A stretch of DNA of 64,000 bases from assembly GCF_042643265.1 (NCBI RefSeq), contig NZ_JBHRRZ010000038.1, positions 1 to 64,000 on the forward strand, given 5' to 3'. The notes beneath the pieces are model-generated. The model was not told where the DNA came from and searched no databases. It worked only from the letters and a program-made list of their open reading frames with translations. This DNA is from Virgibacillus_O sediminis (lineage in GTDB: Bacteria > Bacillota > Bacilli > Bacillales > Amphibacillaceae). The position numbers and the translations under genes were made by a program. Positions 16,565 to 25,852 of the stretch are shown piece after piece. Each line of letters opens with the position of its first letter. Position 1 is the first letter of the stretch.

Positions 16565-17632
16565 TTACCTCTTCCCCAGCATGTCAGCAAATCGATCGCC
16601 GACATCCTGTGTCGTAGCTTTCCCGCCAAGGTCTGGTGTCAACTGCTGCGGTTCCTGCAACATCTCCCTCATGATCTCCAGTACTGTTTTTCCCCACTCC
16701 TCTTCTCCAAAAAAATCTAGCATCTGACTTGCCGACCAGATGGAGGCCAATGGATTTGCAAGCCCTTTTCCAGCAATATCGGGAGCAGATCCGTGGATGG
16801 GCTCAAACATGGACGGATATTTGTGCTCCGGGTTGATATTCGCTCCTGCAGCAAGACCCAGTCCGCCGGTAAGCGCTGCCCCAAGGTCTGTCAAAATGTC
16901 CCCGAACAGGTTGGAGGTCACCACCACTTCAAACCGTTCCGGATCCGTCACAAAGTAGAGGCTTGCCGCGTCGACCAAGTAGGAGTAAGTCTCTACATCC
17001 GGATACTCCCTCCCTACTTCTTCAAAGACCTCATCCCAAAACACCATGGAATATTGCAGGGCATTGCCTTTACTGATACTTGTAAGTGTCCGGTTGGACC
17101 GCCTTGCCTCCTCATAGGCATAACGGATGATCCGCTCTGTGCCCTTCCTGGAAAATACACCGGTCTGCAGGGCAACTTCTTCCGGTTTTCCCTGAAAAAG
17201 CCGATCGCCCGCTCCGGCATACTCCCCTTCACTATTCTCCCGGATCACCAGGAAATCAATATCGTCTCCCGACTTTCCCTTAAGTGGCGTCAGTTCGGGA
17301 TGAAGAAGACTGATTGGCCTGAGATTGACATACTGGTCAAAGGATTTCCTGATCCTTAATAATAGATTCCAGAGAGAAATATGATCTGGAACCCCAGGAT
17401 AACCAACTGCTCCTAGATAAATCGCATCAAATCCGGCCAGTTGGTCGATGCCGTCTGCATCCATCATTTTTCCTTCCTGGAGGTAATACTCGCAGCCCCA
17501 GGGAAATTTTGTAAAAGAAAAAGAAAGGTTGGAGTCCCTGGCTTCAATTGCCTTCAACACCTTGATTCCTTCCCCGATTACTTCAGGCCCTATCCCATCC
17601 CCTGGTATGACTGCTATATTGATATTTTTCAC
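16565..17632 (-). CDS. Tartrate/D-malate dehydrogenase family protein
   Basis: A 355-residue NAD- and divalent-metal-dependent beta-decarboxylating dehydrogenase of the isocitrate/isopropylmalate family, closest in look to TtuC/YeaU/YcsA. Visible are IPGDGIGPEV near residues 9-18, the DHISLWNLLL and FDQYVNLRPI segments diagnostic of the tartrate/malate branch, and the metal-binding SNLFGDILTD region. The start is GTG at 17632, overlapping the alanine racemase stop (GTGA), so it is the last gene of the operon. Members oxidise D-malate, tartrates or 3-substituted malates. In this setting a C4 hydroxy-acid from hydroxyectoine breakdown is a reasonable guess only. Confidence 0.85.
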   Translation of the reverse strand: MKNINIAVIPGDGIGPEVIGEGIKVLKAIEARDSNLSFSFTKFPWGCEYYLQEGKMMDADGIDQLAGFDAIYLGAVGYPGVPDHISLWNLLLRIRKSFDQYVNLRPISLLHPELTPLKGKSGDDIDFLVIRENSEGEYAGAGDRLFQGKPEEVALQTGVFSRKGTERIIRYAYEEARRSNRTLTSISKGNALQYSMVFWDEVFEEVGREYPDVETYSYLVDAASLYFVTDPERFEVVVTSNLFGDILTDLGAALTGGLGLAAGANINPEHKYPSMFEPIHGSAPDIAGKGLANPLASIWSASQMLDFFGEEEWGKTVLEIMREMLQEPQQLTPDLGGKATTQDVGDRFADMLGKR

Positions 17633-18789
17633 GAATTAGTCTCCTTTCCTGTATCCAAATCTGTATAAATACGGGGGATTCTTTCCTTCAGACTTGCCAG
17701 CACTTCATCGGTGATGCTGTCCATCCATCCGGCCACGTCATAAGCGTCGATCTGTTCTTCATCCTGCCGCCCGATAAGAACTGCTTTATCCCCCTCAACC
17801 ACTCCAGGTATATGGGTAATGTCCAGGAAAGTCTGGTCCAGTGATATGGTTCCCACAATATTTGCCCTTTTCCCACGTACAATCATCTGACCCCGATTAG
17901 ATAAACTTCTGGCATATCCATCTCCATGGCCGACCGGTACGACAGCAATCTTTCGATGGGAAGGACAGGTGTAGGTGCCGCCGTAGCCAATTGGTGTCTG
18001 TGGGGGAAGCTCATGAATCTGCAGGATGCGGGTTCTCACTTCCATGACGGGTTCCAGTGGGAGGGTGGATTGCCGGTGAGGGGCCGGCGGATAGCCCAGC
18101 AAAGAGATTCCCGGCCGCACCATATCGAGATGCATATCAGGCCGCTCCAATGTAATGGTAGAACCTCCTGCATGGTGGACCGGGAACACCCACCCCTTGT
18201 TCTCCAGCATGTGGACAGTTTGGATGAATGTGTCAAATTGCCTTTCTGTCCGATCCCACTCCCCTTCATCTGCATGGGAGAAATGCGTATAGATTCCTTC
18301 CCAGTACAAACCTGGCAGGCCCTTGCATTCCTCTAAAAAGGCGAGTGCCTCTTCCGGCAAGACACCGAACCGATGGAGTCCTGTATCGATCTTTAAATGA
18401 ACGTATCCCCATTTTTTCTGTCGGACCGCTGCCTTACTTAGAGCCGAAGCCTGTTTGATCGTGGAAACAGAACCGATCAGATCATGTTTCACTGCCTCCT
18501 CTGCCTGGACCGCAGGAATGGATCCTAGGATATGGATCGGAATCTGAATTCCTTCCTGCCTCAGCAGGGCTCCCTCGGCAACGGAAGTGACACCAAGCCG
18601 GTCGGCGCCTGCTTTGACTGCCTCCTTGCTGAGTTGTACTGCTCCATGGCCATAGGCATTCGTTTTCACCACTGCCATCAGCCAGGTTTCATTCAGATGT
18701 TTTTTAACCTTCTTCACGTTTTCGCGGAATTTATGCAATTGTACAATGGCTTCTGTCGGGCTGCCTGTGAGATGTTGGGATAATACCAT
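17629..18789 (-). CDS. Alanine racemase family protein
   Basis: PLP-dependent amino acid racemase, 386 residues from the ATG at 18789 (GGGGATGGGGG upstream); the longer frame to 18840 is not supported. The N-terminal TIM barrel carries the PLP lysine in VVKTNAYGHGA (Lys42). The C-terminal beta domain carries the catalytic Tyr region IGYGGTYTC and the VGHGDGYAR motif. It sits inside a catabolic operon beside a D-amino-acid transaminase, which suggests a degradative role and probably a second copy besides the cell-wall enzyme. Hydroxyectoine clusters in proteobacteria use an unrelated racemase-like protein, EutA; a functional replacement is possible but untested. Confidence 0.85.
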   Translation of the reverse strand: MVLSQHLTGSPTEAIVQLHKFRENVKKVKKHLNETWLMAVVKTNAYGHGAVQLSKEAVKAGADRLGVTSVAEGALLRQEGIQIPIHILGSIPAVQAEEAVKHDLIGSVSTIKQASALSKAAVRQKKWGYVHLKIDTGLHRFGVLPEEALAFLEECKGLPGLYWEGIYTHFSHADEGEWDRTERQFDTFIQTVHMLENKGWVFPVHHAGGSTITLERPDMHLDMVRPGISLLGYPPAPHRQSTLPLEPVMEVRTRILQIHELPPQTPIGYGGTYTCPSHRKIAVVPVGHGDGYARSLSNRGQMIVRGKRANIVGTISLDQTFLDITHIPGVVEGDKAVLIGRQDEEQIDAYDVAGWMDSITDEVLASLKERIPRIYTDLDTGKETNS

Positions 18790-18820
18790 ACAAAGCCCCC
18801 ATCCCCTGATTAATTTTTCC

Positions 18821-19669
18821 TCAGGTGTGCACCAGCTCATGGATCAAGCTGCGGAACTGCTTCAGAATTTGACCCGTGGTCGCACCGGGCTTGCCGGAAC
18901 CGATCTGATTTCCATCCACCTCCAAGATTGGAATAATATCCGATTTGGTAGCCGTCACAAATACCTCATCGGCTGCTAGCAGTTCATCCACGGTATAGGT
19001 CTGTTCATGGACAGGAATATTGATCTTCCTACAGATTTCCAATACCTTCTGCCGGGTGATGCCGTTAAGGATATAGTTATTAGCCGGATGGGTGAACAGT
19101 TCCCCGTTTTTCACGATAAAAACATTGGATGCACTCGCTTCCGTAACGGTATCTCCTCGATGGAGGATGGCTTCAACAGCGCCATTTTCCACTGCCTTTT
19201 GTTTGGCCAGCACATTTGGAAGCAGATTCAGTGTCTTTATATCGCAGCGGAGCCAGCGGATATCTTCCGTAAGCACAGCGTGGCCCCCTTGATCCTCCAC
19301 CTGTGTCATACGCTCCTCTGCCCGTGTATATGCAGTCACTTTTGGCCGGACTCCTCTTCCAGGGAACTCATGCCAGCGTGATGCCGCCCCGCGGGTCACC
19401 TGCAGATAGATGATTCCTTCATCCAAATGGTTGGCTTTTACCAGCTGGTTCAATTGCCGGCGAAATTCCTCCAGACTGAATGGCAGGTTCAGCTGGATTT
19501 CCCCTGCACTCCTCTTCAGCCGGTGTAAATGTTCATCCATCATAAACGGCCTTCCTTCGTAAACCCCGATCACTTCATAAACTCCGTCACCAAACTGGTA
19601 TCCTCGGTCCTCGATGTCGACCAGGTTATCCCGGTCGATGATTTGGCCATCAAATAAAATTTTACTCAT
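18821..19669 (-). CDS. dat: D-amino acid transaminase
   Basis: Class IV PLP aminotransferase, 282 residues from the ATG at 19669 (AAGGGGTGGG upstream). The N-terminal block EDRGYQFGDGVYEV is nearly the signature of Bacillus D-amino acid transaminases. The PLP lysine lies in IKTLNLLPNVLAKQ near residue 145, and TEASASNVF forms the phosphate-binding turn. These enzymes move the amino group between D-alanine/D-glutamate/D-aspartate and 2-oxoacids. The gene overlaps the upstream dehydratase gene by 8 bases and precedes alr. The pair alr-dat can link an L-amino acid to a 2-oxoacid through its D-form; here that would feed a C4 intermediate. Confidence 0.88.
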   Translation of the reverse strand: MSKILFDGQIIDRDNLVDIEDRGYQFGDGVYEVIGVYEGRPFMMDEHLHRLKRSAGEIQLNLPFSLEEFRRQLNQLVKANHLDEGIIYLQVTRGAASRWHEFPGRGVRPKVTAYTRAEERMTQVEDQGGHAVLTEDIRWLRCDIKTLNLLPNVLAKQKAVENGAVEAILHRGDTVTEASASNVFIVKNGELFTHPANNYILNGITRQKVLEICRKINIPVHEQTYTVDELLAADEVFVTATKSDIIPILEVDGNQIGSGKPGATTGQILKQFRSLIHELVHT

Positions 19670-20648
19670 CTGCCCACCCCTTTTGCTTTGCGGCAATGTC
19701 CATAACTGTTTGCGGATCCACACTCCCACCGCTGATGACCAGCACAATATTTGTACTGGGATTAATACGATGGTTGAGCAGGGCGCCTATCCCGGCAGCC
19801 GCTGCCCCTTCAATCATCATCCGGTGGTGGTGGAACATATAGGACATCCCTTCCGCAATTTCTTTCTCACTGATCAGGAGGATATCGTCCACATACTGCT
19901 GAACAAGCTTAAAGGTATACTTATTATCCAAGCCTATTCCGCCGAGCAAGCTGTCAGCCAATGTGTCGTGTTCTTGGACGGTGACCGGCTTTCCGGCACG
20001 GATGCTTGCTAGCATGGCAGGCCCCTTTTCCGTTGAAACACCCAGCAGGGATAAATCCGGATCAGCCGCTTTCAAAGCTGTCCCTAAACCAGCATGCAAT
20101 CCCCCTCCAGATAAGCCGGCAATGACCATGTCTGTTTCCGGCAGTTCTTCCAGCACCTCCAAGCCCATGGTCCCTTGGCCGGCAATGATGTCCGGATCAT
20201 CAAACGGATGAATAACCGCCCATCCATTTTCTTTTCCCAGTTGATAGCTTCTTTTTTCCGCCTCATCCTGTGATTTTCCGTAAACCTCGAGTTCGGCGCC
20301 GGCCTCTTCCAGCACTTTCACCTTTGCAGACGGAACCCTTTCCGAGATGCAGATGGTTGCCGGTATCCCAAGCCGCTTTGCCATATAAGCGACACTCATG
20401 CCGAAATTCCCGGTAGAGAAGGTGGTAATCCCGCGTTCTCTCTGCTCTTGGGAAAGCTTCAGAATCCTATTTGCCGCGCCCCTGATTTTGAAGGATCCGG
20501 TCACTGTTAGATTTTCCAGCTTCAGATACACGTTGGCACCGCTGAGCTTCGATAATTCCTGCGAGTGGATCAACGGTGTTTTATTTACGACGGAAGCTAT
20601 CCTGTGCTTCGCTTTCCAGACATCCCTCTGTGTTATTTGCTGTTGCAT
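19662..20648 (-). CDS. Threonine-dehydratase-like PLP ammonia-lyase (EutB-like)
   Basis: A 328-residue fold-type II PLP enzyme. The lysine lies in GSFKIRGA (Lys54), the phosphate-binding loop is GLSGGGLHAG, and the C-terminal serine is in ISGGSVD. There is no ACT regulatory domain, so it is not a feedback-controlled biosynthetic IlvA. Relatives include catabolic threonine dehydratase, serine racemase, 3-hydroxyaspartate ammonia-lyase and EutB of hydroxyectoine clusters. The ATG has AAGGGGGAG upstream and lies 68 bases inside the M20 gene. With an ectoine-hydrolase-like gene in the same predicted regulon, EutB or hydroxyaspartate ammonia-lyase is my favoured reading; reaction is inferred. Confidence 0.75.
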   Translation of the reverse strand: MQQQITQRDVWKAKHRIASVVNKTPLIHSQELSKLSGANVYLKLENLTVTGSFKIRGAANRILKLSQEQRERGITTFSTGNFGMSVAYMAKRLGIPATICISERVPSAKVKVLEEAGAELEVYGKSQDEAEKRSYQLGKENGWAVIHPFDDPDIIAGQGTMGLEVLEELPETDMVIAGLSGGGLHAGLGTALKAADPDLSLLGVSTEKGPAMLASIRAGKPVTVQEHDTLADSLLGGIGLDNKYTFKLVQQYVDDILLISEKEIAEGMSYMFHHHRMMIEGAAAAGIGALLNHRINPSTNIVLVISGGSVDPQTVMDIAAKQKGWADE

Positions 20649-21855
20649 GCTCTATCTCCCCCTTCATATATTGCCTGGCCGTTTCTGCTAGGATGGCTGC
20701 TCCGGCTATAAGGCTGTTCTCATCAATATCAAAGAAAGGGGTATGAAGATGGCGTACTCGATCCGGATCCGGACGGCAGCCCAGGAAAAACATAGCACCA
20801 GGGACAGTGCCAGCCATATGGGCAAAGTCCTCCCCGCCCATGCCGAACGGCTCATCCGCCAGCTGGAAATCCGGGTATAATCCTTTAATAGCGCTCTCCA
20901 TCATCCTGTTCACTTCCGGTGAATTGTATAAAGCGGGATCCTCGGCCGTTATCTCCAATTCGGCTTCGCCACCCAATGATTCAGCAACCGAAAATGCCCG
21001 CTGCAGCTCCTTATGGGTTCTCTCACGGATTTCCGGTTTATAGGTCCTGACAGTCCCGCCAACTTCCACTTCCGCTGGAATGACATTACTGGCTGAACCT
21101 GCCTCGACTCTGCCGATACTGATGACGGCAGAGTCGAGGGAAGATACATGCCTTCCAGTAATCCCATACACAGCCTGCAGAACATTGCCAAGCATCCAGA
21201 CGGGGTCAGTGCCAAGATGAGGATAGGCACCATGCCCGCCGGTTCCCTTGATCTTTGCGCGAAATACATCGACATTAGCCATGCTGTAGCCGTTATGGAG
21301 TTTCACACAACCGTATGGGTACTCGGGATCCATGTGCAATGCAAACACTGCTCCCACACCGTCGAGGACACCATGTCTGATCATATAGGGCGCCCCGGTG
21401 GATCCAGTATCATCTGCTCGTTCCTCCGCAGGCTGAAAAATGAACTTTATGGTTCCCTTCAATTCCTCTTCTCGGAAACTATCACCCAACAGATGTGCCA
21501 CTCCCAGGACGATTGCTGTGTGTGCATCATGTCCACAGGCATGCATGACCCCTTTTATACGAGAGCTGTAGCCTGTTGTATTTTCCTCTTGGATCGGCAG
21601 GGCATCCATGTCGGCCCTTACTGCCACTGTCGGACCATCACCAGAGGATAAAGTGCCGACCACTGCTGTAGGGTAGCCGGCATTCCGTTCCACTTTCATC
21701 CCTGGGATCTTTTCCAACAGCCCGGCAACAAATTCGGCCGTATGGTGTTCCGAGAAGCTAAGCTCCGGATGCTGATGCAGATGGCGCCGCCATAAGGAGA
21801 GGTCCTTTGCGATTTCCTGCGCTTTTTCCTTCATAATCATCTTCTTTTTTTCCAT
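20581..21855 (-). CDS. M20-family amidohydrolase (possible N-acetyl-diaminobutyrate deacetylase, DoeB2-like)
   Basis: A 424-residue zinc amidohydrolase of the M20D group (IAA-amino acid hydrolase/N-acyl amino acid deacetylase type). Metal-ligand motifs are visible: MHACGHDAHTA, QPAEERADD, ALHMDP and a C-terminal LHTPFFD. A small dimerisation domain sits in the middle. The last ~23 codons overlap the downstream ammonia-lyase gene, so the C-terminus is longer than usual. After ectoine ring opening, an N-acetyl-2,4-diaminobutyrate must be deacetylated; M20 enzymes (DoeB2) replace the AstE-type DoeB in some clusters. General N-acyl amino acid hydrolase is the fallback call. Confidence 0.78.
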   Translation of the reverse strand: MEKKKMIMKEKAQEIAKDLSLWRRHLHQHPELSFSEHHTAEFVAGLLEKIPGMKVERNAGYPTAVVGTLSSGDGPTVAVRADMDALPIQEENTTGYSSRIKGVMHACGHDAHTAIVLGVAHLLGDSFREEELKGTIKFIFQPAEERADDTGSTGAPYMIRHGVLDGVGAVFALHMDPEYPYGCVKLHNGYSMANVDVFRAKIKGTGGHGAYPHLGTDPVWMLGNVLQAVYGITGRHVSSLDSAVISIGRVEAGSASNVIPAEVEVGGTVRTYKPEIRERTHKELQRAFSVAESLGGEAELEITAEDPALYNSPEVNRMMESAIKGLYPDFQLADEPFGMGGEDFAHMAGTVPGAMFFLGCRPDPDRVRHLHTPFFDIDENSLIAGAAILAETARQYMKGEIEHATANNTEGCLESEAQDSFRRK

Positions 21856-21871
21856 AAGCCCCCCTCTTCCT

Positions 21872-22258
21872 TCAGCTGCCTATGGCGGCGATCGCCGTTA
21901 TTTCCACCTTTCCATCCAGCAGCTGGCTGCCGACCGTGATTCTTGCCGGTTTATTTTCTACTTGTTCAAAATACTTGCGGTATGCTTGATTGAACTCATG
22001 TGCATTCTCTTCCGTCAACTCATCAAGATGACAGGTTACGAAGACTAGATTCTCCAGACTACCGCCGGCTTCTTTTAAAATACTTTCAATATTTCTCAGA
22101 GCTGCTTCCGTTTGTAAGGCAATCGTCTCTCCAGCCGATTCCCCGTTAGGATGAATACCGTCCTGCCCGGAAATGAAGACGAATCCATCTTGAAAAATAG
22201 CCTGGGAGTATGGCCCTGTCGGCGCAGGTGCATTATTGGTCTGGATTTTTTCCTTCAT
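21872..22258 (-). CDS. RidA family reactive imine deaminase
   Basis: A small YjgF/YER057c/UK114 family protein, 128 residues from the ATG at 22258 (AAGGGAAG upstream). RidA proteins form trimers that hydrolyse reactive enamine/imine intermediates released by PLP enzymes. Conserved features are the GPYSQAI segment near residues 15-21, the FVFISGQDG strand, and a C-terminal KVEITAIA strand. Its place beside the threonine-dehydratase-like enzyme fits exactly: that enzyme class releases 2-aminoacrylate-like or iminosuccinate-like products. The catalytic Arg appears in KPARITVG. Confidence 0.88.
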   Translation of the reverse strand: MKEKIQTNNAPAPTGPYSQAIFQDGFVFISGQDGIHPNGESAGETIALQTEAALRNIESILKEAGGSLENLVFVTCHLDELTEENAHEFNQAYRKYFEQVENKPARITVGSQLLDGKVEITAIAAIGS

Positions 22259-22288
22259 CGCATCCACTTCCCTTCGTAGAAAACTCAC

Positions 22289-23719
22289 TCAATCTATGCC
22301 GATGGAAACATATTGAGATTCAATGAAGGCATCCATTCCTTCGTGGCCGCCTTCTCTGCCGATTCCGCTCTCCTTCATACCACCGAAAGGCACCTGGGCT
22401 GCCGATGGTGCGCCATCATTCCAGCCGACAATGCCATAGTCGAGCTGCTCGATGATCTTCATGCCTCTGGCTACATTCTCAGAGAATACATAAGCAGCAA
22501 GACCGTATGGTGTCTGATTCGCCAGCCTGACTGCTTCCTCGTCGGTCTCCACCTTCATGATCGGAGCCACCGGACCGAATGTTTCCTCTTTCATTAAGAT
22601 CATATCTTCGCTAACCTCCGACATGACGGTCGGTGTATAATACATTCCGTTCTTGACGGTTATCGGCTTGCCACCAGTAACCACTTTCGCTCCTTTACGG
22701 GCTGCATCCTCAACATGCCTGGCGACTTTCTCAAGGCCATCCTTGTTGATCAGCGGACCGATATCTGTTTCTTCATCCAGTCCATCCCCGACTTTCAGTT
22801 TTTGGACTTCTTCGGAGAATTTCTGGACAAACTCATCATAGATGCCTGATTGGACAAAGATCCGGTTGCCGCAGATACAAGTTTGACCGGCATTGCGGAA
22901 CTTGGATGCAACTACCCCCTTGACCGCCTTATCCAGGTCTGCATCATCCATCACAAGCATGGGCGCGTGTCCGCCAAGCTCCAAGGAAAGCTTCTTGACT
23001 TGGTCTGCGCTCTGCCTGATCAGCTGCTTGCCGATTTCTGTAGATCCTGTAAACGTGATCTTCCGTACTTTTTCATTCTGCATTAGTTCTCCGGCTATTT
23101 GAGAAGAAGAACCTGTCACCAGGTTTACAACGCCCTTTGGAAAACCAGCTTCCACACAAAGCTCTGTAAGTTTGACTGCCGTGAGCGGACTTTCTCTGGA
23201 AGGCTTCATGATAACCGGGCAGCCTGCAGCCAGGGCGGGACCTATTTTACGTGTCAGCATCGCAGCAGGGAAATTCCATGGCGTGATGGCTCCTACAACA
23301 CCGACAGGCTTCTTCCAGACCTGGAGCCGCTTGCCGCCTAGATGGGAAGGGATTGTTTCCCCATACACCCGCTTCCCTTCCTCGGCAAACCATTCAAGGA
23401 AAGAGGCTGCATACCTTACTTCCCCCCTCGATTCCTTCATCGGCTTCCCCATTTCCAAGGTCATTGTCTCTGCCAACTCTTCCTCATTTTCCAGCATCAG
23501 TTCCTGCAGCTTTTTCAAATATCCGGCTCTTTCATAAGCAGTGAGGCTGGACCAGGAGGAAAAAGCCCTGTCAGCCGCCTCAATGGCCGCCTGTGCCTCC
23601 TTTTTACCGCCATAGGGGACAGTGCCTATGACTTCCCCATTTGCCGGGTTGACGACGTCCATCGTGTCCAGTTCATTCCCAGCCCATTCTCCATCTACAT
23701 ACATCAAATATTTTTTCAT
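22289..23719 (-). CDS. NAD(P)-dependent aldehyde dehydrogenase (GabD/DoeC-like)
   Basis: A 476-residue aldehyde dehydrogenase with the PWNFPAAML cofactor segment, catalytic Glu in LELGGHAP and catalytic Cys in NAGQTCICGNR. The sequence is closest in style to succinate-semialdehyde dehydrogenase (GabD). It lies 39 bases after the class III aminotransferase gene, so the pair could make an aldehyde and oxidise it. In an ectoine pathway this step is aspartate-semialdehyde to aspartate (DoeC). GABA degradation is the main alternative and cannot be ruled out from sequence. Confidence 0.85.
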   Translation of the reverse strand: MKKYLMYVDGEWAGNELDTMDVVNPANGEVIGTVPYGGKKEAQAAIEAADRAFSSWSSLTAYERAGYLKKLQELMLENEEELAETMTLEMGKPMKESRGEVRYAASFLEWFAEEGKRVYGETIPSHLGGKRLQVWKKPVGVVGAITPWNFPAAMLTRKIGPALAAGCPVIMKPSRESPLTAVKLTELCVEAGFPKGVVNLVTGSSSQIAGELMQNEKVRKITFTGSTEIGKQLIRQSADQVKKLSLELGGHAPMLVMDDADLDKAVKGVVASKFRNAGQTCICGNRIFVQSGIYDEFVQKFSEEVQKLKVGDGLDEETDIGPLINKDGLEKVARHVEDAARKGAKVVTGGKPITVKNGMYYTPTVMSEVSEDMILMKEETFGPVAPIMKVETDEEAVRLANQTPYGLAAYVFSENVARGMKIIEQLDYGIVGWNDGAPSAAQVPFGGMKESGIGREGGHEGMDAFIESQYVSIGID

Positions 23720-23758
23720 ATATGCCCCTCCAATCCTTGTTTCTGATTAAATATTCGG

Positions 23759-25111
23759 TTAATTTTTCGCAGGTGCAAGCACTGCTTCTACAGCTTCCTC
23801 CAGGATATCAAGTCCTTCCTGCAATTGTTCATCCGTAATCACAAGCGGCATCAACAGGCGGATCACATTATCATAGACGCCGGCTTTCATGGAAATGAGC
23901 CCCCGGCTGTAGGCTTCCTTGAAAATTTCATTGGTAAGCTGCTTATCCGGTTCCTTTGTATCTCTGTCTTTGACAAATTCCATGGCACACATGGCACCAA
24001 GCCCCCGGTAGTCGCCAACCGCCTCAAATTTTTCATGGAGATCCTTAAACCGGTCCATCACTTGCTTTCCAATGGAAACCGCCCGGTCATTGATCCTCTC
24101 TTTCTCCATTATCTCCAGTACCGCAAGCCCTGCCCTGCAACCCAGCGGACTTCCGCAGTACGTTCCGCCGAGCTCACCGCTTCCCGGGGAATCCATGATT
24201 TCCTTCCGGCCGATAATGCCGCTGATCGGCAGGCCTGCAGCCATCGATTTGGAGATGGTTATTAGATCCGGTTCTATATCAAAATGCTCCATGGCAAAGT
24301 ATTTGCCCGTACGGCCGAAACCAGTCTGGATTTCATCGGCAATCATAAGAATGCCGTGCTTCTCACAAAGCTGCTTCACTCCCTGTACGAACGCCTTATC
24401 AGGAATGATGAACCCGCTTTCCCCCTGGACCGGTTCCATGATTACTGCTGCAACTAGACTCGGATCCACATGGCTGATGAAGAATTTTTCCAATTCATCA
24501 AGGAGATGGCGGCTGTAAGCTTCTTCGGTCATGCCCTCGGGACGGCGGTAATGGTAAGGATAGGCTGCTTTATAGACTTCCGGGGCAAATGGGCCGTATT
24601 CATATTTGAACGGCTTCACCTTTCCGGTTAATGACATGGTCATCAACGTGCGTCCATGGAAGCCACCGGCAAAGGATACAACAGCCTGGCGCTTGGTGTA
24701 TTTTCTGGCCAGTTTAACGGCATTTTCCACTGCTTCTGCTCCACTGTTCAAGAACATCACTTTCTTATCGAAAGCACCCGGAGCGAGTTTCGCTATTTTT
24801 TCTGCCAGTTCGATATATGGGTCATACATCATCACATTGAATCCTGTATGAATATAACGGTCCACCTGATCCTTCAAAGCATCTGTTACCGTCTCATGAC
24901 TGTGCCCTGCATTGATCGTACCGATGGCTCCTGCAAAATCGATAAACGTATTCCCATCCACATCCTCAAGCAATGCACCTTTGGCTTTATTGACAAATGT
25001 CGGCGCTCCGTAACTTACGGCGTCCGGCACAATAGCGTGCCTTCTGTCCAGAAGCTCCTTTGCTTTTGGACCCGGCAGTTGTGTCCTTACGTTGGCAAAC
25101 TGTTTAGTCAT
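23759..25111 (-). CDS. Class III aminotransferase (GabT/DoeD-like)
   Basis: PLP-dependent omega-aminotransferase, 450 residues, with NSGAEAVENAVKLAR, the Asp of IADEIQTGFGRTG and the PLP lysine in ITISKSMAAGLP. It transfers a terminal amino group to 2-oxoglutarate. Sequence style is that of 4-aminobutyrate transaminase; in ectoine clusters a related enzyme (DoeD) uses L-2,4-diaminobutyrate to give aspartate-semialdehyde. It follows the GntR gene by 22 bases and leads the enzyme genes of the operon. Context with an ectoine-hydrolase-like gene under the same predicted operator favours the DoeD reading; GabT remains possible. Confidence 0.85.
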   Translation of the reverse strand: MTKQFANVRTQLPGPKAKELLDRRHAIVPDAVSYGAPTFVNKAKGALLEDVDGNTFIDFAGAIGTINAGHSHETVTDALKDQVDRYIHTGFNVMMYDPYIELAEKIAKLAPGAFDKKVMFLNSGAEAVENAVKLARKYTKRQAVVSFAGGFHGRTLMTMSLTGKVKPFKYEYGPFAPEVYKAAYPYHYRRPEGMTEEAYSRHLLDELEKFFISHVDPSLVAAVIMEPVQGESGFIIPDKAFVQGVKQLCEKHGILMIADEIQTGFGRTGKYFAMEHFDIEPDLITISKSMAAGLPISGIIGRKEIMDSPGSGELGGTYCGSPLGCRAGLAVLEIMEKERINDRAVSIGKQVMDRFKDLHEKFEAVGDYRGLGAMCAMEFVKDRDTKEPDKQLTNEIFKEAYSRGLISMKAGVYDNVIRLLMPLVITDEQLQEGLDILEEAVEAVLAPAKN

Positions 25112-25133
25112 AATATGCAGCCTCCCTCACAAT

Positions 25134-25820
25134 TTATTGTGTCTGTTTTGTCTGAAGCAGCTTTTCCTCCACATAGGATATATGATCCCTTACACTGCGG
25201 TCGACTTTCTTGGAATCTTTCGTTTTCAGGGCATCCACCAAGTCCCGGTGCTCCTTATAGAATGACTGTGGACTGGAGTAGTATTGGTCCAGGTGGACGA
25301 GATAGGCACGAATCTGTACCTGGATGGATTCATAGATACGGATGATCCGTGAATTTCCGGATTGATTGACGATATAACCGTGCAGTTTCATGTCCAGATC
25401 GAAGAGTTCTCCCCATTTCCCCTTTCCGGCAGCAGTTTTCATATCTTCCAGCATTTCTTCCAGTTCGGCAAACTGTTCTTTTCCAAGCCCTGGCAGTGCA
25501 TCTTGAAACGCATGTGCCTCCATCAGAGTCCGAAGCTCGATGATCTCCTCCAGGTCCTCATCGGTGAACTGGGTAACATAGGTTCCCTTTCTGGCCTTGC
25601 TGATGACAAGCTGTTCCTGTTCCAGGATCTTCAATGCTTCCCGAATCGTGCTTCTGCTCACATCAAACATTTCTGCCAGTTCGGTTTCCAGCAGTCTCTC
25701 GCCAAACTGTATCTGCCTATTCCAGATTCGCTGCCTCAATTCTTCTGCAATCAATTCACTCAACGGTTTCTGTACAATCGTACGGTCCTCTTCCATCGTT
25801 GTTTGACTTCCCTTCTCCAT
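25134..25820 (-). CDS. GntR/FCD family transcriptional regulator
   Basis: A 228-residue regulator: winged helix-turn-helix at residues ~15-75 (SRSTIREALKILE recognition helix) and an all-helical FCD effector domain, which usually binds carboxylates or amino-acid-like ligands through a metal. The ATG at 25820 is chosen; a TTG at 25868 sits inside an operator palindrome and has no ribosome binding site. It is the first gene of the nine-gene operon, so it is likely autoregulated. Two copies of a 17-bp motif with a TTGTCGACAA core, of the FCD-operator type, lie at the operon and ectoine-hydrolase promoters. Confidence 0.88.
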   Translation of the reverse strand: MEKGSQTTMEEDRTIVQKPLSELIAEELRQRIWNRQIQFGERLLETELAEMFDVSRSTIREALKILEQEQLVISKARKGTYVTQFTDEDLEEIIELRTLMEAHAFQDALPGLGKEQFAELEEMLEDMKTAAGKGKWGELFDLDMKLHGYIVNQSGNSRIIRIYESIQVQIRAYLVHLDQYYSSPQSFYKEHRDLVDALKTKDSKKVDRSVRDHISYVEEKLLQTKQTQ

Positions 25821-25852
25821 GAATATGCTCTTTCCCTGCTTGACATGCCTAT

